Shown one piece after another: positions 16,997 to 25,082 of a stretch of DNA of 64,000 nt. Every line of letters begins with the position of its first letter. Within the stretch, counting starts at the first letter, position 1. The stretch is taken from the NCBI RefSeq assembly GCF_026340095.1, contig NZ_JAPEPO010000002.1, positions 186,001 to 250,000 of the forward strand. Direction: 5' to 3'. The notes beneath the pieces were generated by a model. It had not been told where the DNA came from. It ran no database searches and saw only the letters and a list, made by a program, of their open reading frames with translations. This DNA is from Streptomyces sp. NBC_01446. GTDB taxonomy: Bacteria > Actinomycetota > Actinomycetes > Streptomycetales > Streptomycetaceae. Made by a program: the position numbers and the translations under genes.

Positions 16997-18112
16997 TCAG
17001 GCCCGGCGCGTGGCGGTGCGCTCTATGACGATCACGGCGGCGTCGTCGTTCAGGTGTCCGCCGACGTGGCGCAGCAGGTCGCGCCGGAGGCGGCCGAGGA
17101 AGGCGTCGGGGTCGTTCTCGGTCCAGCCGGTGATGCGCTCGGCGAGCGGGTAGAAGGTGCCGGTGGAGTCGCGGGCCTCGGTGACGCCGTCCGTGTACAG
17201 CAGCAGAAGGTCTCCCGGCTCGAACGGGAAGCTGTCGACGTGGTAGCGCGGATGCGCCAGTTCGCCCAGGCCCATCGGAGGTGCGGGATGCAGGGTGTCC
17301 ATCGTCGTCGGTCGGCCGTTGCGCTGGACGATGGGCGGCGGGTGGCCGCAGGAGATCATCTGGACCCGGCCGTCCTGGTCGGGGATGTCGAGGATGTTGG
17401 CGGTGATGAACGTTTCTCCGTAGCGGTTCGTTTCGCCTGGCTCCATCAGGTCCCAGCACACGCTTCGGTCGAGGTAGGCCACCAGCTCGCCCAGGTTCGC
17501 CTGGCGGTGGGCCGCGATGCGGAACGCTCCGAGCAGCAAGGCGGCGTCATTGACCGCGGTCATCCCTTTGCCTTGCACGTCGCCGACGATCAGCCGGGTG
17601 CCGGCGGTGGTGCGCGTCGCCGCGTACAGATCCCCGCCGATCTGGGCCTCGGCCTCCGCGGCAAGGTAGAGAGAAGCCACGCGCAGCGGCCCGATCTCCT
17701 TGGGTAGTGGCGGCAGAACCACACGCTGGGCGGCCTCGGACACATACCGCACCTGCGCCAGCTCTTTTGCGCGACGCTCCCGCACTACACAGAAGATCAC
17801 CAGGGCCGTGCCGACCAGCACCAGGGCGATGATCTGTGCCTGGTCGTTGGACGAGAGCAACTGCTCAGGATCGCGCAGCAGCCCGCTGGCCGTCAGCGCG
17901 ACCACCGCCAGCGCAGCGACCAGGCCCACCGACCAGGGCCCGCCGAACAACGGCGTGATCGCCGGTGCCGCGACAAGCAGCGAACCCAGATAAATGTTGG
18001 ACGGAGAAAGATCGTCGACCACGGACACCGCAACAATCCACGCGATCGGGATGGCGATCAACGCCCGACCCCCTCGCACCGGCCGTCGAAGTCCACCGAG
18101 GCGCTGCGGCAT
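16997..18112 (-). CDS. Membrane-anchored SpoIIE-type PP2C phosphatase
   Basis: 371 residues. Four hydrophobic segments fill residues 17-115 (IAIPIAWIVAVSVV, LGSLLVAAPAITPLFG, VGLVAALAVVALTASG, IIALVLVGTALVIFCVV), followed by a short helix and the PP2C domain: LYLAAEAEAQIGGDLYAATR, LIVGDVQGKGMTAVNDAALL, SCGHPPPIV and LLLLYTDGVTEARD. The Asp of GGDLY, GDVQGKG and TDGV coordinate metal in this family. Homologues dephosphorylate anti-anti-sigma factors. It lacks PAS or GAF input, so the membrane part may sense. Stands alone, with its back to the LexA-like pseudogene. Confidence 0.85.
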   Translation of the reverse strand: MPQRLGGLRRPVRGGRALIAIPIAWIVAVSVVDDLSPSNIYLGSLLVAAPAITPLFGGPWSVGLVAALAVVALTASGLLRDPEQLLSSNDQAQIIALVLVGTALVIFCVVRERRAKELAQVRYVSEAAQRVVLPPLPKEIGPLRVASLYLAAEAEAQIGGDLYAATRTTAGTRLIVGDVQGKGMTAVNDAALLLGAFRIAAHRQANLGELVAYLDRSVCWDLMEPGETNRYGETFITANILDIPDQDGRVQMISCGHPPPIVQRNGRPTTMDTLHPAPPMGLGELAHPRYHVDSFPFEPGDLLLLYTDGVTEARDSTGTFYPLAERITGWTENDPDAFLGRLRRDLLRHVGGHLNDDAAVIVIERTATRRA

Positions 18113-18261
18113 GACTCCTGTCTACACCGCCCTTGCTCGGCTCGCACCGGCGGAGCCCGGCAGTGCGGTCGCCTGCCACCGGCCCTGACGGAGACCGCCG
18201 CGCCCTGCACGGCACCGTGCTGTGAGACTCGCCCCAAAATCGAACACGCGCTCTTGAATAC

Positions 18262-18494
18262 ATGAGCACTATTGCCCCGTACGCCCTGACCGGACGGCAG
18301 CGCCGCATCGTCCGGGGCGCGCGTGAATGGATTGCCGAGCATGGCAGGCGCCATCGGTGCGCGAGCTGGGCGCGACCGTGGGGCTGACCAGCACGTCCAG
18401 GGTCGCCTATCACCTGCGACGGCTCCGGGACCGGGGCCTGGTGGTTCAGACCCGGGACCGCCACGGCGAGACGTGCCCGCACTGCGGGCAGTGA
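18262..18494 (+). pseudogene. LexA-N-like winged-helix protein, frameshifted
   Basis: ATG 18262 opens APYALTGRQRRIVRGAREWI followed by AEHG; the LexA-type continuation PSVRELGATVGLTSTSRVAY and HLRRLRDRGLVV, ending CPHCGQ, is in another frame reached at about 18345. Total length (233 nt) is not divisible by three. The intact form would be about 77 residues: just the LexA N-terminal DNA-binding domain with a C-terminal CxxC, a small-regulator type seen in Streptomyces. Its target is unknown. The stop is 16 bp before the large palindrome. Confidence 0.6.
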
Positions 18495-18510
18495 TCCGGG
18501 CCTACGGCGT

Positions 18511-18562
18511 CCGGTCCATGCCCCTCGAATTCTCCGCGGAAAATTCGAGGGGCATGGACCGG
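18511..18562. repeat. 52-bp near-perfect palindrome
   Basis: Arms 18511-18531 and 18542-18562 (CCGGTCCATGCCCCTCGAATT and its complement) pair perfectly over 21 bp; the centre TCCGCGGA is itself palindromic, so only one pair is mismatched across all 52 bp. Position, 16 bp after the LexA-like gene's stop, fits a terminator, but it is far longer than terminators usually are. Confidence 0.85.
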
Positions 18563-19170
18563 CCAGCGCCATGGGCACGTGTCTGGGCGGATGGGCGCAT
18601 GACGGGGACGCCGGCGGGCCGCGATCGGCCGGCCCGTTCGGCCGGGCCGTCAGGCCCACCGCTTCAGTGCCACGGCTGTAGTGCGACCACTATGCCGAAT
18701 GGCGGAGTGGCAGTGATCCGCTCGGCATCCAGCCCGGCACCGTCAGCAGCGCTGAAGAGCAACTGGCCGGAGCGCGGGGCTGCACGGCTCGTTCCGCCGC
18801 TCACCCGGCTGTGTGCCAACCCCGTTCCCCACAAGAGGGGTTGGGGCAGAGCGGCCGATCGCCAGCGACCGGTTCGGTGCCCCATGCCGCTGGGGAACGA
18901 TCTTGGACGGTGTGGGGAATGATCTTCAGGGCCCTCTGCCGCCGCCGAACCCGTGCGTACTCCAGTTGCCGTCGAGGACGGTGCCTGGGCGTAGCGAGTT
19001 CATGCCGGCCACGGCCAGATCCATCCACGCCCGAACCGGGCCTGTAGCCGGACGGTCTCGGCGTCAAGCCTGCGGCCTTGCCTTACAACCCTTCACCGGC
19101 GCGGACCCCTGCGTGCTTCCGCGCAGTGTTCGTGGGGTCGGACGGCACCCGCACCATCGTGCTCCAGCGT
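18563..19170. other. Non-coding stretch
   Basis: No gene that I can support. A small hairpin CAACCCC...GGGGTTG lies near 18818-18847. The remaining ORFs overlap one another in several frames without coding character. Confidence 0.4.
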
Positions 19171-19983
19171 TCATCCCACCTCGGGTAGCGGGTTCTGCCG
19201 GGCGGTCTCCGACCGGTGCCGGGTGATGACCAGGGCGAGGACGGCGACCAGTACGGCCCCGGTGGCCAGGCTCATCGGGCCCGTCCCGAGGTGGAGGCCG
19301 TCGCCGTAGGGGGCCGGAACTCCGAGCCAGTCGGCGAAGGACGCACCGAGCGGGCGCGTGATGGTGTAGGCGAACCAGAAGGCGAACACCTCGTTGAACC
19401 GCAGCCACCGATACCCCGCGGGCGGCAGCAGAATGACCGCGAGGAACACGAACGTGGACGCGAGGGTACCCAAGCCGAGCGGGCCGGCGGCGAAGTCACC
19501 GGCAGCCGTGCCGAGGGCGAAGGTGAAGATGACGGTGAGCCAGTAGAACACCTCGCGCGGACGGGTGTTGATGGAGTGCATGTCCAGCGTCTTCTGGCTG
19601 GTGTACCAGGCGATGAACACCACTGCCTGCAGGCCCAGCAGCATGACCGTGGAACCCCACAGCGGCATTCCGAGGTTCAGGTTCAGGTAGTCGGCCGACA
19701 TGGTGCCGAAGATGCTGACGGCGGTCACCGTCAGCCAGTAGACGACCGGGATGTACCTCTTTGTGGCCACTTGCACGATCAAACAGCCTGCCAGCAGGGC
19801 CATGGCCATGAGAATGACCGCGTTCCTCCCGATGTAGCCGTTGAAGAAAGCGTAGTCGGAGAATGCCTCTCCGAATGCCGTCGTCCCCAGCTTCGCCACC
19901 CAGAATATGAGCGTGACTTCCGGGACTTTGGTCAACAGACCCGGTTGGACTCCGCGCATGGTCGTGCTTTTCTCCACGAGCAT
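19171..19983 (-). CDS. COG4705-like integral membrane protein
   Basis: 270 residues from ATG 19983, preceded by GGGAGAAG. KVPEVTLIFWVAKLGTTAFG followed by EAFSDY and a later repeat-like FGTMSADYLNLNLG / LGTAAGDFAAGPLGLG are hallmarks, as I remember them, of the COG4705 family of uncharacterised membrane proteins with about eight helices. The repeated TxxxDxxxxxLGLG pattern suggests an internal duplication. RPREVFYWLTVIFTFALGTA marks the second half. No function has been assigned to the family. The gene is monocistronic here. Confidence 0.7.
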   Translation of the reverse strand: MLVEKSTTMRGVQPGLLTKVPEVTLIFWVAKLGTTAFGEAFSDYAFFNGYIGRNAVILMAMALLAGCLIVQVATKRYIPVVYWLTVTAVSIFGTMSADYLNLNLGMPLWGSTVMLLGLQAVVFIAWYTSQKTLDMHSINTRPREVFYWLTVIFTFALGTAAGDFAAGPLGLGTLASTFVFLAVILLPPAGYRWLRFNEVFAFWFAYTITRPLGASFADWLGVPAPYGDGLHLGTGPMSLATGAVLVAVLALVITRHRSETARQNPLPEVG

Positions 19984-20430
19984 TCTTCTCCCTTCGCCGG
20001 CCTGGGGTTCCGTCTGACCTCGGGTGCTCCGAAGATTAACTTCGATCATTCACGTGCGCGCGCCGACGTGAGTGGTTCGGCTGGAGCGTTCGATTTCTGA
20101 CAGTTCGTTCCGTGGGCTGGTTGTTGCGGGTCAGGCCGGTGAGCCGCGTGTCGTCGCGGTGGTCGTCGGCGTCCACTCGCCGAGGGTGCTGCGGGTCTCC
20201 TCCTTCCGGTGCGCCAGGAGCGTGTCTCTCTAACCGGCGACCCGCGCGCGGTCCGTGATCATTCGTACGGGATGATTTTGGTATGCGTGGTGGGGATGGG
20301 CTGTTCGAGGTCGAGCGGGTGGAGAACATGCGGCCGCAGGCCCGCCCGGCACTCTGCAGGAGGATCACCGCAGCGCGCCTTCGCGCCCGCCGGCATCTCG
20401 ACCGGGTGGGCATCGCCGCGTCGGAGAAGC
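19984..20430. other. Upstream region of the COG4705-like gene
   Basis: About 450 bp with no convincing gene. It contains the leader of the leftward membrane protein gene and the 3' flank of the small gene at 20431-20622. A short inverted repeat TCACGT...ACGTGA lies at about 20050. Confidence 0.35.
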
Positions 20431-20622
20431 TCAGTCCTCACGCCCGCGCAGATCCTCGTTCAGACAGCTGCGCAGCAGGAAGAGAGCAGCCAGGTCCGCG
20501 ACCTTCGAGAGCCGTTCGAGCAGGGCCTTGATGCGGGCGTCGTCGCCGTCGCGGACGGCCGTGACGATGCCGGAGATCATCTCGCGCACGGCTGCCGGGA
20601 CACGGCTGCTGGCGTTGTCCAT
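20431..20622 (-). CDS. Small conserved-looking helical protein
   Basis: 63 residues from ATG 20622 (a GTG just before is an alternative): MDNASSRVPAAVREMISGIV, then TAVRDGDDARIKALLERLSK and VADLAALFLLRSCLNED. It is entirely helical and acidic, with good codon bias. Small proteins of this form occur widely in Streptomyces near regulators, but I know no role. It is isolated from other genes here. Confidence 0.45.
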   Translation of the reverse strand: MDNASSRVPAAVREMISGIVTAVRDGDDARIKALLERLSKVADLAALFLLRSCLNEDLRGRED

Positions 20623-21428
20623 CACCCGCGCGTACCCGCCCTGGCCCCAAAGTGGCTCACTCGTTCGGGTGGCGCCGCCGGGCCGGAGGGGGCAGAGAGT
20701 AGGGCCGCAAAGCCCCTCGGCGCGGTATTGCAGGCCGGATGCGGGCGGCCAAAGGGTGCACGCCCGTGACACGCCGCGCCGGGAGCGCCGCCGCCGTAGC
20801 CGGGACAGGCACATTGGCACGATCACTCCAAGCGGCTCCCATTGGAGTGGCTGGCCGATGCCCCCGCGGTACCCGCGCCCTCGCCGTGGGGGCATCTGTT
20901 CGTTTCCCTCACCGCAGCCGCCCTCCCGCCCCGCTCGAGCGGGACTCTTCTCGCCACAGCGGGCAAGCAGGAGGTTGCGGGAGGGGGCCCCTCTGCGACC
21001 TGCGGGACGGCGCAGAGGGGCCCGATGTCGGGCAGTCGCCGCAGGTGTGCACCGCCATCCCCGCTGCTCGTCCACACGGCTGTCGTCGGCGAACCCGGGG
21101 AGCCCCGAGAGCTGCTGCCCTGCCTGGCACAACGACATTCCCTGCCCACAGTTGCGGGTCGCCCCCTTGCCGGTGTGAGGCGGCAGAGGTCTTGTAACGA
21201 CCCCGCTGCAGCCCGCTTGCAGGATCGTTACATAGGGGAAGAAAGTGGAAAAAAAGACCTCTGGGCCGACCGTCCCTCGGCGCCCGTCAGCCCCGGCCAG
21301 GAACCCAAGCCGCCGGGCAGTTGATCAGCGACGAACGGGCGTGGGGGCCGGGCCCTCTCACTAGCCGGCAGAGAGGAGCGGGTCATGCGAACCAGAATCA
21401 TCCACGCCGCATCCCTGGACATCACCTG
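20623..21428. other. Long gene-poor stretch with a regulatory-looking inverted repeat
   Basis: 800 bp without a credible gene. It holds TGTAACGA (21193-21200) and TCGTTACA (21225-21232), an 8-bp inverted repeat with a nested CTGCA...TGCAG, followed by an A-rich GGAAGAAAGTGGAAAAAAAGA unusual for this GC level. At 21385 an ATG with GGAGCG upstream opens a plus-strand frame, MRTRIIHAASLDITCYPANG, that soon runs antisense into the YCII gene; it may be a leader or chance. Confidence 0.4.
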
Positions 21429-21770
21429 CTACCCGGCCAATGGCTGGTGTGCCGCGAGGACCTTGGTGTCGTCGGTGAACGCGCTGTCGAGGCCAGAGGC
21501 GCGCACCCGGACGTTGAACGGCACGACCCGGTGCCGGCAGGCGCCGGCGCGGAAGAACGGCTCGTTGTCGGCGAGGGCGCGTGCTTCTTCCAGGTTGTCT
21601 GCGGTGAAGATCGCAAGGGCCGACGGAGGGTTGTCGTCGACCGCGTCGAGGCTGCCGGAGATGAGGAAGGAGCCTTCCTCGAAGCGGGGGAAGAGCCACT
21701 CTCGGTGGGCTTGCATGAGTTCTTCGGGGACAGTCTCCCCGGTGTACTCGACGAGCAGAGCGAAAAGCAT
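21429..21770 (-). CDS. YCII-related domain protein
   Basis: 113 residues from ATG 21770. MLFALLVEYTGETVPEELMQ, AHREWLFPRFEEGSFLISG, ALAIFTADNLEEARALADNE and PFFRAGACRHRVVPFNV show the alpha-beta ferredoxin-like YCII fold, with the His after Ala (AHREWL) at the place of the conserved catalytic-looking His. The gene follows padC by 26 bp on the same strand, so it is in the same operon and likely acts on phenolic compounds or their products. The biochemical role of such proteins is unproven. Confidence 0.75.
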   Translation of the reverse strand: MLFALLVEYTGETVPEELMQAHREWLFPRFEEGSFLISGSLDAVDDNPPSALAIFTADNLEEARALADNEPFFRAGACRHRVVPFNVRVRASGLDSAFTDDTKVLAAHQPLAG

Positions 21771-21796
21771 GTCTGTCTCCTGGGGGCCGGGGTGGG

Positions 21797-22336
21797 TCAG
21801 TTGGTGCGGTGGGACCACTTGGCGGGGAGGTCGCCGGGGGCGACGGAGATGACGGACTCGTCGTCCGCGCCGACGTATTCGAAGAGGGTGATGTGGGCGA
21901 ACTCGGGGACCACGTAGATCGGGTAGGTGGGTCCGTTGTCGCGGTACGTGTGCATTTCGTCGAGGTGGTCGTTCTGGAAACACACGGTGCGTTCGCCGTG
22001 CTCCTCGACCCAGTGCGGGAAGAAGATCACCCCGTGCAAGCGGCACTTGCCCGGCATGACGTTGACCGAGACCGACGTGCCGGTCGGCTCGTTCCAGGAG
22101 ACCTTGTAGCTGTCCTCGTCGAGCTGGACGAGATCCACGTGCTGGTCCTTGACCCAGCGCCCGCCGACCATGCCGGAGTGGATCCGGTAGTCGATGGTGT
22201 GGTCGTTCTTCACGTACATCTCGTACTGCCAGCCGTTGGAGTAGGTGTAGATGAAACGGTGGCCGACGATCCCGGACAGGTTCTGCGGCGGAGCGGGCCG
22301 GGCGACGGACGTCTCGAAGTCTGCAGTGGTCGTCAT
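21797..22336 (-). CDS. padC: Phenolic acid decarboxylase
   Basis: 179 residues. Non-oxidative decarboxylase of p-coumaric, ferulic and caffeic acids to 4-vinylphenols, cofactor-free, cytoplasmic. The match to Bacillus PadC is close by eye: RFIYTYSNGWQYEMYVKND, TIDYRIHSGMVGGRWVKDQ, SWNEPTGTSVSVNVMPGK and FFPHWVEEHGERTVCFQNDH. Catalytic Tyr30, Tyr32, Arg60 and Glu83 correspond to Bacillus Tyr11, Tyr13, Arg41 and Glu64. A 20-residue N-terminal extension precedes the core. Divergent from a MarR regulator with operator repeats between; followed by the YCII gene in one operon. Confidence 0.93.
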   Translation of the reverse strand: MTTTADFETSVARPAPPQNLSGIVGHRFIYTYSNGWQYEMYVKNDHTIDYRIHSGMVGGRWVKDQHVDLVQLDEDSYKVSWNEPTGTSVSVNVMPGKCRLHGVIFFPHWVEEHGERTVCFQNDHLDEMHTYRDNGPTYPIYVVPEFAHITLFEYVGADDESVISVAPGDLPAKWSHRTN

Positions 22337-22390
22337 GGTGGAACCTCCTCGGTGATGTGGCGTCGGCCCGTGCTCCGACCGACACCTTCA

Positions 22391-22419
22391 TTTTGACACA
22401 AAACTATTTTGAGACAAAA
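22391..22419. promoter_or_regulatory. Two TTTTGNNNCAAAA operator-like palindromes
   Basis: TTTTGACACAAAA (22391-22403) and TTTTGAGACAAAA (22407-22419) are two 13-bp palindromes with centres 16 bp apart, in the 107-bp gap between the divergent padC and marR starts. They are AT-rich in a GC-rich genome. Most likely the MarR protein binds both and represses both promoters until a hydroxycinnamate is bound. Confidence 0.75.
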
Positions 22420-22443
22420 TGAATACCGTGGCAGAATGCCTCC

Positions 22444-22887
22444 ATGGACACCGCCACCGAGCTCGGCCGGTTGCTCGGCCCGCTGCGCCGAGCCGTGCTG
22501 CGCACCCGCCGCACCGTGAACCTGCCCGACCTGCCCGAGGCCCAGATCGAACTGCTGCGCGCACTCACCGAAACCGGCAGCGCGACTCCGCGCGAGGTCG
22601 CGACACGACTGCGGATCGCGCCCTCCACGGTCAGCGACCTGGTCCGGACCATGACCGCAGCCGGCCTGGTCGAACGCACCCCATCCGCCACAGACCTGCG
22701 CACCGTCCGCCTCACGGCCTCCCCCAAGGCCATGGACATGCTCGACCGCTACGACCGCACCAGCACCGCCGCCCTGCACCGTGCGCTGGAGGACCTCGCC
22801 CCACAGAGCCGCGAGGCACTGGAGCAAGCCCTGCCGGTACTCGCAGAACTGCTCACCGTCCTGGAGGCGGAGCCACCGCAGCGCTAG
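22444..22887 (+). CDS. MarR-family regulator of padC
   Basis: 147 residues. LPDLPEAQIELLRALTETGS, ATPREVATRLRIAPSTVSDL, VRTMTAAGLVERTPSATDLR and TVRLTASPKAMDMLDRYD give the MarR winged helix (recognition helix APSTVSDLVR, wing Asp-Leu-Arg). N- and C-terminal helices form the dimer interface. Divergent from padC with operators in between; the family usually dissociates from DNA on binding phenolic ligands. Bacterial padC genes are more often controlled by PadR, so a MarR partner is a variation. Confidence 0.85.
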   Translation: MDTATELGRLLGPLRRAVLRTRRTVNLPDLPEAQIELLRALTETGSATPREVATRLRIAPSTVSDLVRTMTAAGLVERTPSATDLRTVRLTASPKAMDMLDRYDRTSTAALHRALEDLAPQSREALEQALPVLAELLTVLEAEPPQR

Positions 22888-23345
22888 ACCCCACGGCCGG
22901 AATCCCTCGGCGCCCCGGCCCCCGCTCCTCGCCCTCCAGCTACCGGCCGAGCCGGACCCAGCGGGTTTCCGCACGGCGATGGCCGCGTGGCACTCTGCCT
23001 CGGTGTGCGAGAGCGCGCGGGAACGCAGGATTTCGTCGCGATCCACCCCCGCAAACTCCCGGTGACCCGCATCGATCTCCACCCAGCGGCCTCGCCGTTC
23101 GCCCGCATCGTCATCTCGGACCGGGCCCCCCAGACAACAGGGGCCATAGTGCGCAGCATCCTGAACCGGCTCCCCGGCGACTCCGGCCAGTCGAACCTCC
23201 CCACCGCACCGGCGCCCAAGCCCGCCTGGCCTCCCGGAAGCTCGCCCGCGCCGTGCCCGACGGCCAGCCCCTGAGCAGATCCCCGGCCCTACCGGGCGGC
23301 CGCAAGGCCGACGGCCCCGCGGCGCGGTCCAGCGGTCGGTTGCCC
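22888..23345. other. Unassigned region between marR and IS256 fragment
   Basis: Both strands have open frames (plus: HPRKLPVTRIDLHPAASPFA; minus: WVEIDAGHREFAGVDRDEIL) but neither has a clear start or family. The minus frame is continuous with the truncated IS256 transposase at its 3' end, so any protein here would be a fusion product. Confidence 0.35.
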
Positions 23346-23955
23346 TGGGGTCCAGGCGCAAAACCTCGCGTTTGCCCTCGTTGTTGACGCCGACGGCGAC
23401 CAGGCAGTGGACGTTGACGACGCGGCCTCCTTCGCGGACTTTTTGGGTCAGGGCGTCGACCCATACGAAGGTATAGGGGCCGGCGTCCAGCGGTCGGTTG
23501 CGGAACTCGGTGACCCGGGCGTCGAGGACCTTGGCCATCTCGCTGACCTGGGACTTGGACAGTTGGGTGACGCCGAGGGTGGCGGCGAGTTTCTCGACTC
23601 GGCGGGTGCTGACGCCGAGCAGGTAGCAGGTGGCGACCACGGAGATCAGGGCTTGTTCGGAGCGGCGGCGGCGTTCGAGCAGCCAGTCGGGGAAGTAGGA
23701 ACCGGAGCGGATCTTGAGGATGGCCAGGTCGATGCTGCCGGCCCGGGTGTCCCACTGGCGGTGCCGGTAGCCGTTGCGGGAGTTGACGCGTTCCTCACTC
23801 GGCATGCCGTAGGCCGCGCCGCAGGCGGTGTCGACGTCGGCGGACATCATGGCGTCGGCGAAGGTCTTCACCATCTGCCGCAGCAGATCGGGACTCGCCG
23901 AGGCGAGGTTCTCCTCCAACAGCGCGGCAAACGGCAGACTGTCCGGTGCGGTCAT
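23346..23955 (-). pseudogene. IS256-family transposase, N-terminal 200 residues
   Basis: ATG 23955 opens MTAPDSLPFAALLEENLASA; it carries SRNGYRHRQWDTRAGSIDLA, GVSTRRVEKLAATLG, and the first catalytic Asp region NRPLDAGPYTFVWVDALTQK, then VGVNNEGKREVLRLD. Right after LRLD (about 23345) the usual IS256 sequence ends, so the DDE residues 2 and 3 are missing. The 5' terminal repeat, a GACGGCCAC-type end, is at about 24004-24012. The frame continues as a long non-native tail. Confidence 0.8.
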
Positions 23956-24012
23956 CGTGCTGTTCTCCTTCAAGAGCTTGGTCGTTCTCGAAGGATCAGC
24001 CGGTGGCCGTCT

Positions 24013-24574
24013 TACGTTCAGGCTTCTCACCCAACTACGGGACCAAACCCCCGATTTAGGTGGAAACCCGTACACCACTTCCCTGGACGCAACCTCGGTC
24101 GGCGACTGCTTCCCCCAGCGTCGGCCCATTATGGAGGGGACCAGCCCGCTCGAGCCGGGCCGAGTGGCGTGATATCCGCTTTGTAAGGGCGGACGTGGTC
24201 GAGTGTGGCGGTCGTCGATGTCTGACACCCACTTTAGGAGACCTTCTCCCCCGGGAAGATCCCCTCACTCTTGCGTACTGCGACGTCGCGATCTGGCTCC
24301 GCCGCAAACACGGCCTCCCCAGCAGCCAGTTGAAGGGATTCTGTGACCAGGGACGGAGGTTCGCCGACAGCGGCACCGTGCTCCTCGGCGCATCCAGCGT
24401 CATGATCGAACGCTACCGCTACCGCGGAGCCAAGATTCCAACTCCGTGAGCCATCGAAACGGCAGCCAACGACGGCTGACCACCGGGCAAGACACGTGGA
24501 GAGCCGGGATGCGTGGAAACACGCACGTCCGGTTCGGGACGGCGGTCCAGGGAAACGGAACGGCAGCGATGCCG
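24013..24574. other. Relic-rich gap
   Basis: No intact gene. A plus-strand frame at about 24262-24449 reads PLTLAYCDVAIWLRRKHGL and ends TVLLGASSVMIERYRYRGAK plus stop; it looks like the C-terminus of a lost gene, possibly a transposase, but I could not place it. The sequence after the IS256 end (24013 onward) gives no frame of note. Confidence 0.3.
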
Positions 24575-25082
24575 TCACCGCGCCCTGGGCCGACCGCACA
24601 GGGACAGCTCCACCATCGCCTGGGTGTGCCAGGTCGACCAGAAGATGTGGTTGGCGAAGAATCCGTCTCCGAAATAGGGCGCCAACTCCGCCACTTCGGG
24701 CGTGCGGATGGAGGCGTGCCACACGAAGGGCGGAACGTTGTCCAGCGGCCGCAGCGCAAGCGTGAATCCCTGCAGGGAAGTGCGCAGCTTGCCCTGCCAA
24801 CCCACCACCTCCTCGCGCCACAGGCGGCGCAGCAGGCCATAGTGCTCGACCGTGAGCGGCACGGCGTTGCGGATGTCCTGCCCGAACCACGGATACACGG
24901 GCCGGTGTTTCCCCGTCCCGGCATGACGTCGGTACGACCGCCGACAGGTGCTGAAGCACACTGAAATCCTCAGCGATCTTGACCGGGTCATTGGTTGTGA
25001 TCAGCGTGGTCGAGGTGAACGCGCTCAATCGAACGAGGTTCTCGCCGAAGGTGACCTCCGTGTTCCGCATTGCACGGGTCAC
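24575..25082 (-). pseudogene. Hypothetical gene in HAD operon, frameshifted
   Basis: GTG 25082 overlaps the stop of the HAD gene (GTGA), opening MTRAMRNTEVTFGENLVRLS and continuing to DPVKIAEDFSVLQHLSAVVPT. At about 24920 the coding pattern moves to another frame: GTGKHRPVYPWFGQDIRNAV, PLTVEHYGLLRRLWREEVVG and YFGDGFFANHIFWSTWHTQA. Joined, the protein is about 165 residues. I do not know the family. The translational coupling indicates a role with the HAD phosphatase. One base gained or lost accounts for the break. Confidence 0.5.

Noticed and set aside
18511..18562. Streptomyces telomere or replication origin palindrome
   Set aside because: A single internal palindrome without the set of telomeric hairpins or tap/tpg genes; also no DnaA boxes or rep gene.
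22333..24228. 631-residue ORF as an intact IS256 transposase
   Set aside because: Only about residues 1-203 after ATG 23955 match IS256; the rest is unrelated sequence and the DDE residues are incomplete.
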